Part shown: positions 26,270 through 35,758 of the stretch, one piece after another
Layout of the letters: each line of letters starts with the position of its first letter
Numbering within the stretch: the stretch's first letter is position 1
Source: Prevotella aff. ruminicola Tc2-24
Lineage (GTDB): Bacteria > Bacteroidota > Bacteroidia > Bacteroidales > Bacteroidaceae
Assembly: GCF_900110895.1 (NCBI RefSeq)
Contig: NZ_FOIQ01000002.1
Coordinates: 416,353 to 480,352, forward strand
DNA: 64,000 bases
Reading direction: 5' to 3'
The notes under the pieces: generated by a model
Database searches by the model: none
What the model was told of the DNA's origin: nothing
The model's input: the letters and a program-made list of their open reading frames with translations, nothing else
Translations under genes and position numbers: made by a program

Positions 26270-26656
26270 ATGGAAGTAATTAACGCAATAGGTCGTCGCA
26301 AGAGCTCTGTAGCCCGTGTATATGTGAAAGAGGGAACAGGCAAGATAACGATCAATAAGAAGGATTTAGAAGTTTATTTCCCGTCAGCTATCCTGCAGTA
26401 TGTGGTGAAGCAGCCGCTGAACCTGCTGGAGGTTGCTGAGAAGTATGATATCAAAGTCAACCTCGACGGTGGTGGCTTCACTGGTCAGAGCCAGGCTCTG
26501 CGCCTTGCCATTGCTCGTGCATTGGTAAAGATCAACGAGGATGACAAGAAGCAGCTGAAGGATGCCGGATTCCTGACACGCGATAGCCGTGAGGTTGAGC
26601 GTAAGAAGCCGGGTCAGCCAAAGGCACGTCGTCGCTTCCAGTTCAGTAAGCGTTAA
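26270..26656 (+). CDS. rpsI: 30S ribosomal protein S9
   Basis: A 128-residue S9. It begins INAIGRRKSSVARVYVKEGTG and ends in the basic GQPKARRRFQFSKR tail whose terminal Lys-Arg contacts P-site tRNA. It directly follows rplM in the same operon. A 170-bp gap without clear genes separates it from rpsB. Confidence 0.98.
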   Translation: MEVINAIGRRKSSVARVYVKEGTGKITINKKDLEVYFPSAILQYVVKQPLNLLEVAEKYDIKVNLDGGGFTGQSQALRLAIARALVKINEDDKKQLKDAGFLTRDSREVERKKPGQPKARRRFQFSKR

Positions 26657-26827
26657 TCCGACTGGACACCGTTTAGTATCTAAACCGGATCGACTTGAGG
26701 GAGATTTGCAGAATGAGATTTTGGTAATCATCATTCTCCATTCTCAACTCTCTACCCTCAATTACCCTCCGGCTGATTCTGGACCAAGAATTAAAAAGAA
26801 AGTAAACAATTTAAAGAATTAAGCAAA

Positions 26828-27664
26828 ATGTCAAGAACAAATTTTGATCAGTTGCTCCAGGCTGGCTGTCATTTCGGTCACCTGAAGCGCAAGTGGAACC
26901 CTGCAATGGCTCCCTACATCTATACCGAGCGTAACGGTATCCATATCATCGACCTGCACAAGACAGTGGCCAAGATCGACGAGGCTGCTGATGCACTGAA
27001 GCAGATTGCCAAGAGTGGCAAGAAAGTGCTGTTCGTCGCTACTAAAAAACAGACAAAGGAAGTGATTGCCGAGAAGGCTGCTAGCGTAAACATGCCTTAT
27101 GTTATCGAGCGCTGGCCGGGTGGTATGCTTACCAACTTCCCGACAATCCGTAAGGCCGTGAAGAAAATGGCGAACATCGATCGTCTGATGGAGGATGGTA
27201 CCTACTCAAACCTCTCTAAGCGTGAGCTGCTGCAGATCACACGTCAGCGTGCTAAGCTGGAGAAGAACCTCGGTTCTATCGCCGACCTGACCCGTCTGCC
27301 GAGCGCACTCTTCGTAGTCGACGTGCTGAAGGAGCAGATTGCCGTGAAGGAGGCTAATCGTCTGGGTATCCCTGTGTTCGGTATCGTTGATACCAACTCT
27401 GATCCTAACAATATCGACTTCGTGATTCCTGCCAACGACGATGCTAAGGACAGCGTAGAGGTTATCCTCAATGCTTGCTGCGCCGCTATCGCCGAGGGTA
27501 TCGAGGAGCGTAAGGCTGAGAAGGCCGACGAGAAGGCTGCTGAGGCGCAGACCGAGGCAGAGGGTGAAGAGGCAAAGCCGAAGCGCGCTGCCCGTAAGGC
27601 ACGCAAGGAGGCTGCTCCCGCAGAGGCTGCACCTGCTGCTGAGGAGGCTCCCGCCGCAGAGTAA
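26828..27664 (+). CDS. rpsB: 30S ribosomal protein S2
   Basis: A 278-residue S2. The core is typical: LLQAGCHFGHLKRKWNPAM at the start, WPGGMLTNF, and FGIVDTNSDPNNIDFVIPAND. The last 45 residues are a low-complexity extension rich in Ala, Glu and Lys, absent from E. coli S2 but common in Bacteroidetes. It precedes tsf by 39 nt, the conserved rpsB-tsf order. Confidence 0.98.
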   Translation: MSRTNFDQLLQAGCHFGHLKRKWNPAMAPYIYTERNGIHIIDLHKTVAKIDEAADALKQIAKSGKKVLFVATKKQTKEVIAEKAASVNMPYVIERWPGGMLTNFPTIRKAVKKMANIDRLMEDGTYSNLSKRELLQITRQRAKLEKNLGSIADLTRLPSALFVVDVLKEQIAVKEANRLGIPVFGIVDTNSDPNNIDFVIPANDDAKDSVEVILNACCAAIAEGIEERKAEKADEKAAEAQTEAEGEEAKPKRAARKARKEAAPAEAAPAAEEAPAAE

Positions 27665-27703
27665 TTTGTTAAATCGATAATTTAAAAATTGAAGAATTAA
27701 ATT

Positions 27704-28702
27704 ATGGCAATTTCAATTGACGATATCAAGAAGCTTCGCGCTATGACTGGCGCAGGTCTGGCTGATGTGAAAAAGGCTCTGACCGAGGCAGAGGGCGACT
27801 TCGACAAGGCTAAGGAGCTCCTCCGTGAGCGTGGCCTGGCTATCGCTGCTAAGCGTAGCGATCGTGAGACTTCCAATGGTTGTGTACTCGTGAAGAGCGT
27901 CGACGGCTTCGCTGCTATGATCGCTCTGAAGTGCGAGACCGACTTCGTGGCCAATGGTGCTGACTTCATTGCTCTGACCCAGAGCATCCTCGACGCTGCT
28001 ATCGCTGCCAAGGCTGCAGACATCGAGGCTGTGAAGGAACTCACTTTGGCTGACGGCCAGAAGGTACAGGAGGCTGTGACACAGCGTTCTGGTATCACTG
28101 GTGAGAAGATGGAACTCGACGGTTACCTCGTGCTCGAGGGTGAGAATATCGAGGTCTACGACCATATGGGTAAGCACACTCTCTGCACCATGGTTCAGAC
28201 CAACAAGTCTGCTGCTGAGCAGGGTCACCTCGTGGCCATGCAGGTGGCTGCCATGAAGCCCGTTGCTCTCGACAAGGAGAGTGTTGACCAGAAGATTCTC
28301 GACGAGGAGTATAAGACCGCTGTCGAGAAGACCAAGCTGGAGCAGGTTGAGAAGTTCGTTGAGATGAAGATTAAGAAGGCTGGTCTTAACCCCAACCTCG
28401 TTGACTCAGATGATCACATTGAGAGCAACATGGCTAAGGGTTGGTTGACTAAGGAGCAGGCCGACGAGGCTCGTAAGATCAAGGAAGAGGCAAAGGCAGA
28501 GGGTGAGGCCCAGCTGAAGATGCCTATGATTGAGAATATCGCCAAGGGTCGTGTTCAGAAGTTCCTGAAAGAGAACTGTCTGGTTGATCAGGAGTTCCAG
28601 TTCGGTGACGGTGACAAGGCTACTGTTGCTCAGTGGCTCGCCAAGCAGGACAAGGATCTGAAGATTGTTGCCTTCAAGCGTTTCACGCTCGTAGCAGATT
28701 AA
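27704..28702 (+). CDS. tsf: Elongation factor Ts
   Basis: A 332-residue EF-Ts, the nucleotide exchange factor for EF-Tu. The N-terminal UBA-like domain has KKLRAMTGAGLADVKKALTE; the core has CETDFVANGADF. The length is greater than the E. coli protein (about 283) owing to insertions in the core, including an acidic/lysine-rich stretch, as is usual in Bacteroidales. The gene ends the operon at a strong terminator. Confidence 0.98.
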   Translation: MAISIDDIKKLRAMTGAGLADVKKALTEAEGDFDKAKELLRERGLAIAAKRSDRETSNGCVLVKSVDGFAAMIALKCETDFVANGADFIALTQSILDAAIAAKAADIEAVKELTLADGQKVQEAVTQRSGITGEKMELDGYLVLEGENIEVYDHMGKHTLCTMVQTNKSAAEQGHLVAMQVAAMKPVALDKESVDQKILDEEYKTAVEKTKLEQVEKFVEMKIKKAGLNPNLVDSDDHIESNMAKGWLTKEQADEARKIKEEAKAEGEAQLKMPMIENIAKGRVQKFLKENCLVDQEFQFGDGDKATVAQWLAKQDKDLKIVAFKRFTLVAD

Positions 28703-28720
28703 TTTTCATTTGAATCATAG

Positions 28721-28758
28721 AAAAAGTCGGTATTGCCTTTGTGCAATGCCGACTTTTT
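28721..28758 (+). terminator. Rho-independent terminator after tsf
   Basis: A 16-bp stem (28721-28736 with 28743-28758, one G-T pair), 6-nt loop, ending in a T5 run. The T-run merges into the promoter of the next gene. Confidence 0.92.
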
Positions 28759-28760
28759 CA

Positions 28761-28768
28761 TAACTTTG
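28761..28768 (+). promoter_or_regulatory. -7 promoter element of the FAH-family gene, giving a near-leaderless mRNA
   Basis: TAACTTTG ends only 7 nt before the ATG at 28776. If transcription starts about 6-7 nt after the element, as is usual, the mRNA has almost no 5' leader. No Shine-Dalgarno sequence fits in this space. Confidence 0.6.
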
Positions 28769-28775
28769 CGCCAAT

Positions 28776-29393
28776 ATGAAGATTTTTGCCATCGGCATGA
28801 ACTATGCCGCTCATAACCAGGAACTCCACGGTACGTTGAAGCGTCCTGATCAGCCTGTGATATTCACCAAGGCCGACTCGGCTCTGCTGAATCAGGGGAA
28901 GCCGTTTTTCATCCCCGATCACCTTGGGCGTATCGACTACGAGACGGAGGTGGTGGTGCGTATCTGCCGACTGGGAAAGAATATCCCAGAGCGTTTTGCC
29001 CACCGTTATTATGATGCAATCACCGTTGGCATCGATTTTACAGCCCGCGACCTTCAGCGTCAGGCCTCTGAAGCCGGCCAGCCTTGGACTATCTGTAAGG
29101 GTTTCGATGGCTCTGCTGCCATCGGTGAGTGGATAGACAAAGAGAAATTTCTCGATGTCCAGCGTCTCCATTTCCACCTCGACATTAATGGTGAGACAGT
29201 GCAGGAGGGCTGTACCTCTGATATGCTCTACCGCATTGATGAGATTATCGCCTATATCTCGCAGTTCTTTACGCTGAAGACTGGCGATCTCCTTTATACA
29301 GGCACTCCAGCCGGTGTGGGACCCGTACATATTGGTGACCGTCTGGAAGGTTGGCTCGAAGAGCGCAAGGTTCTTTCCTTCAGCTGCAGATAA
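28776..29393 (+). CDS. Fumarylacetoacetate hydrolase family protein
   Basis: A 205-residue protein, the short single-domain form of the FAH family. Motifs: MKIFAIGMNYAAHNQEL, YETEVVVRICR (metal-binding Glu), GIDFTARDLQ, KGFDGSAAIGEWI and TGTPAGVGPV. Members are hydrolases, isomerases or oxaloacetate/acylpyruvate hydrolases requiring a divalent metal. The substrate cannot be chosen from sequence. It is a single gene between two terminators. Confidence 0.9.
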   Translation: MKIFAIGMNYAAHNQELHGTLKRPDQPVIFTKADSALLNQGKPFFIPDHLGRIDYETEVVVRICRLGKNIPERFAHRYYDAITVGIDFTARDLQRQASEAGQPWTICKGFDGSAAIGEWIDKEKFLDVQRLHFHLDINGETVQEGCTSDMLYRIDEIIAYISQFFTLKTGDLLYTGTPAGVGPVHIGDRLEGWLEERKVLSFSCR

Positions 29394-29424
29394 AAAAAGC
29401 CCCGCAAGTCGCGGGGCTTTTTTT
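29392..29424. terminator. Bidirectional terminator between the FAH-family gene and susD-like gene
   Basis: A 14-bp perfect stem (29392-29405 with 29411-29424) with A7/T7 flanks and a GCCCCGC core. It starts at the last base of the FAH-family stop codon and serves both converging genes. Confidence 0.93.
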
Positions 29425-29430
29425 AATATC

Positions 29431-31179
29431 TTACTTGAAATACGGAAGGTCGCCTTTCGCCCAAGTTGTGTTATTATCCCAACCGGGGTTCTGCTCAACA
29501 ACACCTTCTGTCAGAGTAACCTCACATTCGGGAATCTTGAAGAAACCACCACCGGTGGCTCTGTATCGCTCCATGAAGTCGTTGGTGAAGGCATACTCAC
29601 CTTCGACACCCTGGTTCAGGATGTGGTTGCCCACCTGGTTCTTTACCTTCTCCTCTACATCACCCCAGCGACGTAGGTCGTTCCAGCGTAGAGCCTCGAA
29701 GCAGAGTTCGTAACGGCGCTCCTTCTTCAGGTTGGCTAACGTGTAGGGGATGTCGGGCAACTTAGCACGCTCGCGAACGGCATTCAGACCGTTCTTTCCG
29801 TTATAGATTACCTTACCATCGGTGAGCTCTGCATGCATCAGGAGCACGTCGGCAAAGCGGAGCCAAACGAGCGACTGGGTAAGACCCGTCTGACGGTTAT
29901 CGGCACTGCCGTAGAAATAACCGTAGCTCAGCATGCGCTTACCAGTTTCATGATCATAGGCCTCACAACCGATATACTTCTTTGCCAGCAGGTTGGTGTT
30001 CTCCACCTCCTTGGCCTTGTCTCCCTTGTAGTTCGGTATCTCGACGGCACGGTCGCAGATAGAACCTATACGACGGTAGTCGCCAGCATAGTCGGGATCG
30101 GCAGCCCAGTCGGTCCACAACTTCTCACAGACAGGACCGTTTGAGTAACCCTGCACGGAGAAGGGGAAAGCATCGGCTGTGGTCTTACGCAAACCGTAGA
30201 ATTCCACGATACGGTTGTGACGCAGTTGTTCATCGGCACTCCATCCCTCTTTATTTGACATCTTCACAGCAAACATATTCTCAATGTTCTCGTCGGTTTC
30301 CCAATTGAGGTTATTGTCGATATCGTACTGATAGTCCTTGGCGGTATAGGGGTTGGTGTATGGCCAGAGGTTACGCTGGTCGGACACAAGAGCGTAGCCG
30401 CTGTTCTGGATGCAGTCCTCCAGCCAGGTGACAACCTGTGCCTTGCCGATGCTTCCACCCTCGGTGAGTGGTAGTTCAGACTTGCCATAGAAGCCGGTAT
30501 AGAACAACCAAACACGAGCCATCATACCCTCGGCAGTCCATCTTGAGGCATGACCATCTCCAAACAATGGATACTTCACGGCAGGACCATAATCGATGGC
30601 TTTCTTCAGGTCGGAAGCAATCTGTGCATACACTTCATCAGGAGTAGCTCTTGGATTGACCACAGGTTCCGTCGTAATCTTTATGGGAACACCATTGAAG
30701 ACCTGCGCCAGATTGAAGAAGTACCAAGCGCGAAGGAAATAAATCTCACAAAGCAGCTGATCCTTTTTGCTTTCACTACTCCAGTTAGTAATCCTGTCAA
30801 TGTTCTCAAGTGCGAAATTGGCACGGTGGATACCTCTATAGCGCTCTTTCCAGAGAGGCTCCATCCAGTCGATATAGGCATTCATCAGGCGGTCAACACC
30901 TTGAGCACCAATGTTACTCTGGCTACCGCCACCCAGACGGTCGTCTGAGGCGATGTCGAAGATGAAGAAAGGGTCTTCTTCAGGATCGGCTAGGTTGCGG
31001 TTCATGACCGCATAGATGCTTGCAACCATCTGGTTGGCATCAGCCTCGTCGACAGGGAAGTTTGCGGAGTTTTTCGCCTTGAGATTCTCGATATCCAAGA
31101 AACTCTCACAACTTCCAAGTAGCATCACGCATAATGCGGATACCATATAGAATATAATGTTCTTTTTCATATTGCTCAT
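29431..31179 (-). CDS. SusD/RagB-family outer-membrane lipoprotein
   Basis: A 582-residue nutrient-binding lipoprotein. The lipobox is MLLGSCESFLD near residue 24. The helical TPR-like SusD core has FLRAWYFFNLAQVFNGVPI, and LKKERRYELCFEALRWNDLRRWG is the C-terminal family signature. It lies 3 nt after the SusC-like gene and would cap that transporter on the cell surface. The ligand is unknown; no glycosidase, protease or regulator is adjacent. Confidence 0.95.
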   Translation of the reverse strand: MSNMKKNIIFYMVSALCVMLLGSCESFLDIENLKAKNSANFPVDEADANQMVASIYAVMNRNLADPEEDPFFIFDIASDDRLGGGSQSNIGAQGVDRLMNAYIDWMEPLWKERYRGIHRANFALENIDRITNWSSESKKDQLLCEIYFLRAWYFFNLAQVFNGVPIKITTEPVVNPRATPDEVYAQIASDLKKAIDYGPAVKYPLFGDGHASRWTAEGMMARVWLFYTGFYGKSELPLTEGGSIGKAQVVTWLEDCIQNSGYALVSDQRNLWPYTNPYTAKDYQYDIDNNLNWETDENIENMFAVKMSNKEGWSADEQLRHNRIVEFYGLRKTTADAFPFSVQGYSNGPVCEKLWTDWAADPDYAGDYRRIGSICDRAVEIPNYKGDKAKEVENTNLLAKKYIGCEAYDHETGKRMLSYGYFYGSADNRQTGLTQSLVWLRFADVLLMHAELTDGKVIYNGKNGLNAVRERAKLPDIPYTLANLKKERRYELCFEALRWNDLRRWGDVEEKVKNQVGNHILNQGVEGEYAFTNDFMERYRATGGGFFKIPECEVTLTEGVVEQNPGWDNNTTWAKGDLPYFK

Positions 31180-31182
31180 GAA

Positions 31183-34100
31183 TTAAAAGTTGACGTTAAT
31201 ACCCACCTGCCATGATTTAGCTGCGGGATAATAGCCGTTGTCAATTCCAGAAGCCCAGCTGGTTCCGTTGCCGAAACCGACCTCGGGATCCATGCCAGAA
31301 TACTTGGTGAAGGTAATCATGTTGCTGGCAGATACATAAAGACGTAATTTCTGAACAGGGATAGACTTGAACAGACGCTTGAAGTCATAGCCAAGTGATA
31401 AGCGTGAGATCTTGAAGAAGTCAGCATCCTCAACCCATACGGGTGAGATCTCCGACATATTGACGTTCTTACCGTCGGAGAAGCGCGGATAGCGGTTGGT
31501 GCTGCCCTCGCCTGTCCAGTACTTGGTGTACACGTCAGTGCAATAGTTGTCGTCGGGATGGTCAGAGAACTGACGATAGCTCTTGGCAATCTGCTGTCCG
31601 AAGGAGCCGTAACCATTGAGGCCCAAGTCGAAACCCTTGTAAGCAACATTAATACTGAGTCCTACGGTATAGTCGGGGTTCGGGTCACCGATCATCGTCT
31701 TGTCGGAATCGTCCTTGTCGATCTTTCCGTTTCTGTTGACATCGACGAACTTCACATCACCAGGCTGCAACGATGCTCCCTGTAGTGAGTTGGCTTTATC
31801 ACCCCCACAGTGCTTGTCCAGATAGTTCTGCAGATCCTGTTCGTTCTGGATGATACCATCCATCTGATAGCCCCAGAAGTAACCCACGGGGTAGCCAACC
31901 TGCAGACGGTATAGTTCGGCGGTATTCTGTGCGATGGCATTGTTCTCACCATGGATGATACCCTCGGAATTGGCCAGACGGGTCACCTCGTTCTTGTTGT
32001 GCGAGAAGTTGGCAGAAATGTTGTAACTGAAATCCTTACCAATCTTGTCGTTCCAGGAAACCACAATCTCATAACCCTTATTCTCAACGTCTCCGCCATT
32101 TATGAAGGGAGGCTCCGCACCATTTGTTCCGGGGCCTGGTGCGTCTATGAGCCAGTCTTTTGTCATCTTCTTGTATAGATCGAACGACACGTTCAACCGG
32201 CTGTTCAGGAAACGAGCATCAAAGCCAATGTTTAGCTGTTCAGAAGTTTCCCATGTTACATCAGGATTAGGGATGATTGCTGGATAGGAACCAACGGTGG
32301 GGGTGTTTTTGTTGTTGAAATAATAGGGGTCATCCAGATTGATGATAGTAACGAACTGATACTTTTTGATATTGCAGTTACCGTTCTGTCCCCAGCCTCC
32401 ACGGATCTTGAAGAAATCAAGCCATGACTTTGAGAACTCCATGAACTTCTCGTTGCTCATCACCCAACCTGCCGATACAGAGGGGAAGTATCCCCAGCGG
32501 TGTCCGGGACCAAAGTTAGACGATCCGTCAGCACGAAGAATTAATGAAAGAAGATAGGTTTCGTCATAGTTATAGTTCACACGGCCGAAGAAAGAAGCCA
32601 GTGATGCTTGGTCTGCTGGCTCACCATTAATCTCTGTGTCAGCGGGATCAACGATATTAGCATGCATGATATAGGCATGCTCGAAAGAGCCGGGGAAGAG
32701 TGAATTCTTGTTCTGAACTCTGACACTATTGCCGTCGTAACCGATTCTTTCTGCTGACTGTCCGAGGAGCACATCCAGATTATGTTTTTTGAACGATTTC
32801 ACCCAATTGATAGTGTTCTCCAACACCCAGTCTGTTGTGTACGACTGTCCTTGAGTCACCTCGTCTTTGACTTCCGATTTCTTGGAGCTGAGCTCATAGA
32901 CCGGTACATATTTGCGATTTTCGGAATGACGGTATTTCCATCCGAAACTGCTGCGGAATGTGATTCCTTTGATGGGCGCGAACTCCAGATAGAAGTTCGA
33001 TAAGAGGTTGTAGCGTTTAGTATAGCTGTTACCGCTGTCATACTTCATGGCAGCAAGGGGGTTCGCCATCTCTGCGCTGAAGTCCCAGCCGTCGGCCACA
33101 ATGTCCTTCTGCTCGTAGAATCCGCCCTCGTCGTTATAGGCAGGCAGCAGTGGCGACATGGCCAGAATGTTACGGATATTGTTGCTGTAAAGGCCACCGA
33201 TAGCAACGCCCTTCTTGTTGCTGGTAGAGAACGTGATGTTCTCACCAACCTTCAGAATGTCGCGTCCCTTCTTCCTGATCAGCGAATAGTCAGAGTTAAG
33301 ACGGACGGTTGTACGGCTATATTTCGGAGTAGCAGGCCATCCGATGGTTCCTGTCTGCTGGAAATTGCTGAATCCGAGAGCGAAGCGTGACACTTCGGTA
33401 CCGCCTGTGATGTTCAGTGCAGCATTATGCATGGGCGCATCGTGCACGGTGGTCTCCTCGAGCCAGTTGGTACCGTTCCAGGTGCCGTTCATGATACGTT
33501 CGTATTGTTTTGGGATCAGTGTGGCCCAGTCGTAGGTGGTAATACCTGCAATCTGGTAGGCCTTATCATTGATCTCCATATACTGTTTGGCATTCAGCGG
33601 TGTAATACCATTGGTATTCGGGTTCTGCCAAGCCATGTAGCCGTCGAAGCTTACCTGTACGCGACTGCCAGCCTGACCTTTCTTGGTGGTTACCAGAATA
33701 ACACCATTGGCACCACGTGTACCATAGATAGCGCAGGAGGCGGCATCCTTCAGAACGTCGATACTCTCGATATCGTTGGGCGAGAGGTTCTCGATCGTGG
33801 CATTGGGAACACCGTCTACAACTATCAGAGGGTTAGAATCACCGTTAGTACCGATACCGCGGATGGTAATCTTATAGCCTTCGCCTGGCTGGCCGGAATT
33901 CTGTACGATGTTCATACCTGGGGCCTGACTCTGCAGGGCGCCATAGACATCCACAGCATTCGTGGCTGCGATATTCTCGGCATCGACATGGAGCGTGGAA
34001 CCAGTCACCAGTTTCTTGCGCTGTGTACCGTAACCCACTACCACGACATCATCCAGAAGTTCTGAATCCTCGTTCAGCGTAATTGTCATGTCTCCTGCTA

Positions 34101-34404
34101 CAGCTTTTACGGTAACGGTCTTGTAGCCGATGTAGGAGATCTTCAGACTTGCGCCACTGGCAACAGAGAGTGTGAACGAACCGTCGACTCCCGTAAGGGT
34201 GCCATTCTTTGGGTTGCCCACTTCAACGACAGTAGCCCCGAGTACCGGCTCATTGCTGGTATCAAGGACAACACCTTTCACCTGTATGGCAGCCTTCGCT
34301 TGCTGAAGGACCGCCTCACCGGCCATGACGGGTGTCGTGGCTGCAGAGCCAAACACGACCATACCGGCACAGATGACGGAAAGGAATTTTGATGAATTTA
34401 GCAT
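31183..34404 (-). CDS. SusC/RagA-family TonB-linked outer-membrane protein
   Basis: A 1073-residue transporter. After the signal peptide a carboxypeptidase-like domain (VKGVVLDTSNEPVLGATVVEV) is followed by the SusC signature DVVVVGYGTQ. The plug domain carries PLIVVDGVPN and ESIDVLKDAASCAIYGTRG, and a long barrel ends in a final aromatic strand (VGINVNF). It imports a ligand delivered by the SusD-like lipoprotein downstream. Its promoter is a perfect consensus match, and the roughly 130-nt leader carries a TGTTGCA/TGCAACA hairpin. Confidence 0.96.
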   Translation of the reverse strand: MLNSSKFLSVICAGMVVFGSAATTPVMAGEAVLQQAKAAIQVKGVVLDTSNEPVLGATVVEVGNPKNGTLTGVDGSFTLSVASGASLKISYIGYKTVTVKAVAGDMTITLNEDSELLDDVVVVGYGTQRKKLVTGSTLHVDAENIAATNAVDVYGALQSQAPGMNIVQNSGQPGEGYKITIRGIGTNGDSNPLIVVDGVPNATIENLSPNDIESIDVLKDAASCAIYGTRGANGVILVTTKKGQAGSRVQVSFDGYMAWQNPNTNGITPLNAKQYMEINDKAYQIAGITTYDWATLIPKQYERIMNGTWNGTNWLEETTVHDAPMHNAALNITGGTEVSRFALGFSNFQQTGTIGWPATPKYSRTTVRLNSDYSLIRKKGRDILKVGENITFSTSNKKGVAIGGLYSNNIRNILAMSPLLPAYNDEGGFYEQKDIVADGWDFSAEMANPLAAMKYDSGNSYTKRYNLLSNFYLEFAPIKGITFRSSFGWKYRHSENRKYVPVYELSSKKSEVKDEVTQGQSYTTDWVLENTINWVKSFKKHNLDVLLGQSAERIGYDGNSVRVQNKNSLFPGSFEHAYIMHANIVDPADTEINGEPADQASLASFFGRVNYNYDETYLLSLILRADGSSNFGPGHRWGYFPSVSAGWVMSNEKFMEFSKSWLDFFKIRGGWGQNGNCNIKKYQFVTIINLDDPYYFNNKNTPTVGSYPAIIPNPDVTWETSEQLNIGFDARFLNSRLNVSFDLYKKMTKDWLIDAPGPGTNGAEPPFINGGDVENKGYEIVVSWNDKIGKDFSYNISANFSHNKNEVTRLANSEGIIHGENNAIAQNTAELYRLQVGYPVGYFWGYQMDGIIQNEQDLQNYLDKHCGGDKANSLQGASLQPGDVKFVDVNRNGKIDKDDSDKTMIGDPNPDYTVGLSINVAYKGFDLGLNGYGSFGQQIAKSYRQFSDHPDDNYCTDVYTKYWTGEGSTNRYPRFSDGKNVNMSEISPVWVEDADFFKISRLSLGYDFKRLFKSIPVQKLRLYVSASNMITFTKYSGMDPEVGFGNGTSWASGIDNGYYPAAKSWQVGINVNF

Positions 34405-34468
34405 AATAGTAATAATAAAGTTTTAATATAAATAAAGTAAAACACTGTTACTTCTTTCTCTCTCTCTT

Positions 34469-34485
34469 GTTGCATCCCTGCAACA
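34469..34485 (-). promoter_or_regulatory. Hairpin in the susC-like leader
   Basis: A 7-bp stem (TGTTGCA with TGCAACA) and 4-nt loop in the predicted 5' leader. Leaders of susC genes are known targets of small RNAs, but no such RNA can be seen here. Confidence 0.35.
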
Positions 34486-34540
34486 TATCGTCAACAATAT
34501 GGATAGGGTTTATAATTTTTAATTTTTAGTTATTCGTCGG

Positions 34541-34571
34541 CAAAGATACAATATAATTCCTTAAAACCAAA
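34541..34571 (-). promoter_or_regulatory. Promoter of the susC/susD-like operon
   Basis: The minus strand has TTTG (34571-34568), a 19-nt spacer and TATCTTTG (34548-34541), a textbook Bacteroidetes promoter. Confidence 0.85.
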
Positions 34572-34659
34572 CAATTTGTGGTAATTTTTTATCTTACTCC
34601 TAAAAAAAGGCGCCTCTACAATACCTCTATACGGACCGCTATCCGTATATACATCTGAA

Positions 34660-35469
34660 TTATACACGTGGTTTCCTAATCAGCACAAAGTCGTTCATGT
34701 TTTCTCTCGAGAAACCATAGTGTTCATAGCGCTTGATGGCATTATCGTTGTCGGCGATTACCCACAGAATCTGACGTTTGGATTCAGCACCAGACAGAAG
34801 AGCTGTCCTTAGCAGACCTGCTCCGACACCTTGATTACGGAAGTCGGGCGATGTGTACCAATAGCGGAGATACCAAGTCACCCCCGATAGTTCGAAGATT
34901 AGGAATCCGCACAGTCTTTTCTGGTCTTTAATCACCAGCAGCTGTCTGCGCTCGGCATAGTCCTCGATCTCCTGAAGCGATGGCAACTGCTCTGCCAAAG
35001 GGTCAAAGTCTTTCTGTAGGGCCTCAGATACCAGCAGGGCATCGCTTTTTCCGCCGTATCTTACTCTTGGATCCTCCATCCAGTCGACGGCAGCCATCCT
35101 ACCGATATGGGTCATCCTGTAGAGGTGCTTGTATACTTCGAATCCTGCCTGTGCAAAGGTCTCCCTTTCCTGACTGCCGTCGCCTCTGCATACGACATCA
35201 GCTACCTGAGGTGATGCTATTGGCAGCGACCGAAGCGCTTCTGCCACTGCCGTAAGACTAGTGGCTATATAAAATATGTTGGCAAACTGCTCTTGGCGGT
35301 GAACCATCAGGATGCAGTCGTCGTATGATTCATATTCGAGGCTTCCCTCTACCAGCCAATAAGGATGTTTGTTGTCATCCCAATAGAAATTAGTGACAAA
35401 GCCTTTTCTCAGCAGGCGTATCTCTCGTACAAAGTCCTGAGTCTGCTCGTATGATACAACTTGATGCAT
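34660..35469 (-). CDS. GNAT-family N-acetyltransferase
   Basis: A 269-residue protein with a GNAT fold in its C-terminal part: motif A is YTSPDFRNQGVGAGLLRTAL, and motif B has ILWVIADNDNAIKRYEHYGF. The N-terminal 130 residues do not match a domain I recognise and could be a degenerate second GNAT module. The acceptor is unknown. It is a single gene with its own promoter (TACCTTTG at 35505-35498), read in the same direction as the susC-like operon, which has a separate promoter. Confidence 0.85.
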   Translation of the reverse strand: MHQVVSYEQTQDFVREIRLLRKGFVTNFYWDDNKHPYWLVEGSLEYESYDDCILMVHRQEQFANIFYIATSLTAVAEALRSLPIASPQVADVVCRGDGSQERETFAQAGFEVYKHLYRMTHIGRMAAVDWMEDPRVRYGGKSDALLVSEALQKDFDPLAEQLPSLQEIEDYAERRQLLVIKDQKRLCGFLIFELSGVTWYLRYWYTSPDFRNQGVGAGLLRTALLSGAESKRQILWVIADNDNAIKRYEHYGFSRENMNDFVLIRKPRV

Positions 35470-35497
35470 GATTGTAATCTTAGATGATTGCCGACTG

Positions 35498-35505
35498 CAA
35501 AGGTA
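35498..35505 (-). promoter_or_regulatory. -7 promoter element of the GNAT gene
   Basis: The minus strand reads TACCTTTG 28 nt before the start codon, fitting TAnnTTTG. Confidence 0.55.
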
Positions 35506-35677
35506 ATGCTTTCTTTCGAAACAGACATCAAAAAACAGAGGAGTGTGACAGGATTGTTGTTAACAATTACTAATTTTATGCGGATGTAACGTAAGATTAA
35601 CTTCTATGGGAATAGTGCTTCTCTGGAGAAACTGAATGAAAAGTTACCGCTCTTTCGGAAAAAAAGAAGAAAGATTC

Positions 35678-35708
35678 TTTGTTTTTTGCTTGTTTATTTG
35701 TATCTTCG
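35678..35708 (+). promoter_or_regulatory. Promoter of the TPR/LuxR-type regulator
   Basis: TTTG (35678-35681), 19-nt spacer and TATCTTCG (35701-35708). The -7 element differs from consensus by one base (TTCG for TTTG). Confidence 0.6.
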
Positions 35709-35758
35709 CAGACGAATTATCATCAACTATAAACTAACCAAATCGTGAAGAAGATAAG

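Noticed and set aside
28758..29504. 248-residue minus-strand frame
   Set aside because: Opposite the FAH-family gene and running through a terminator.
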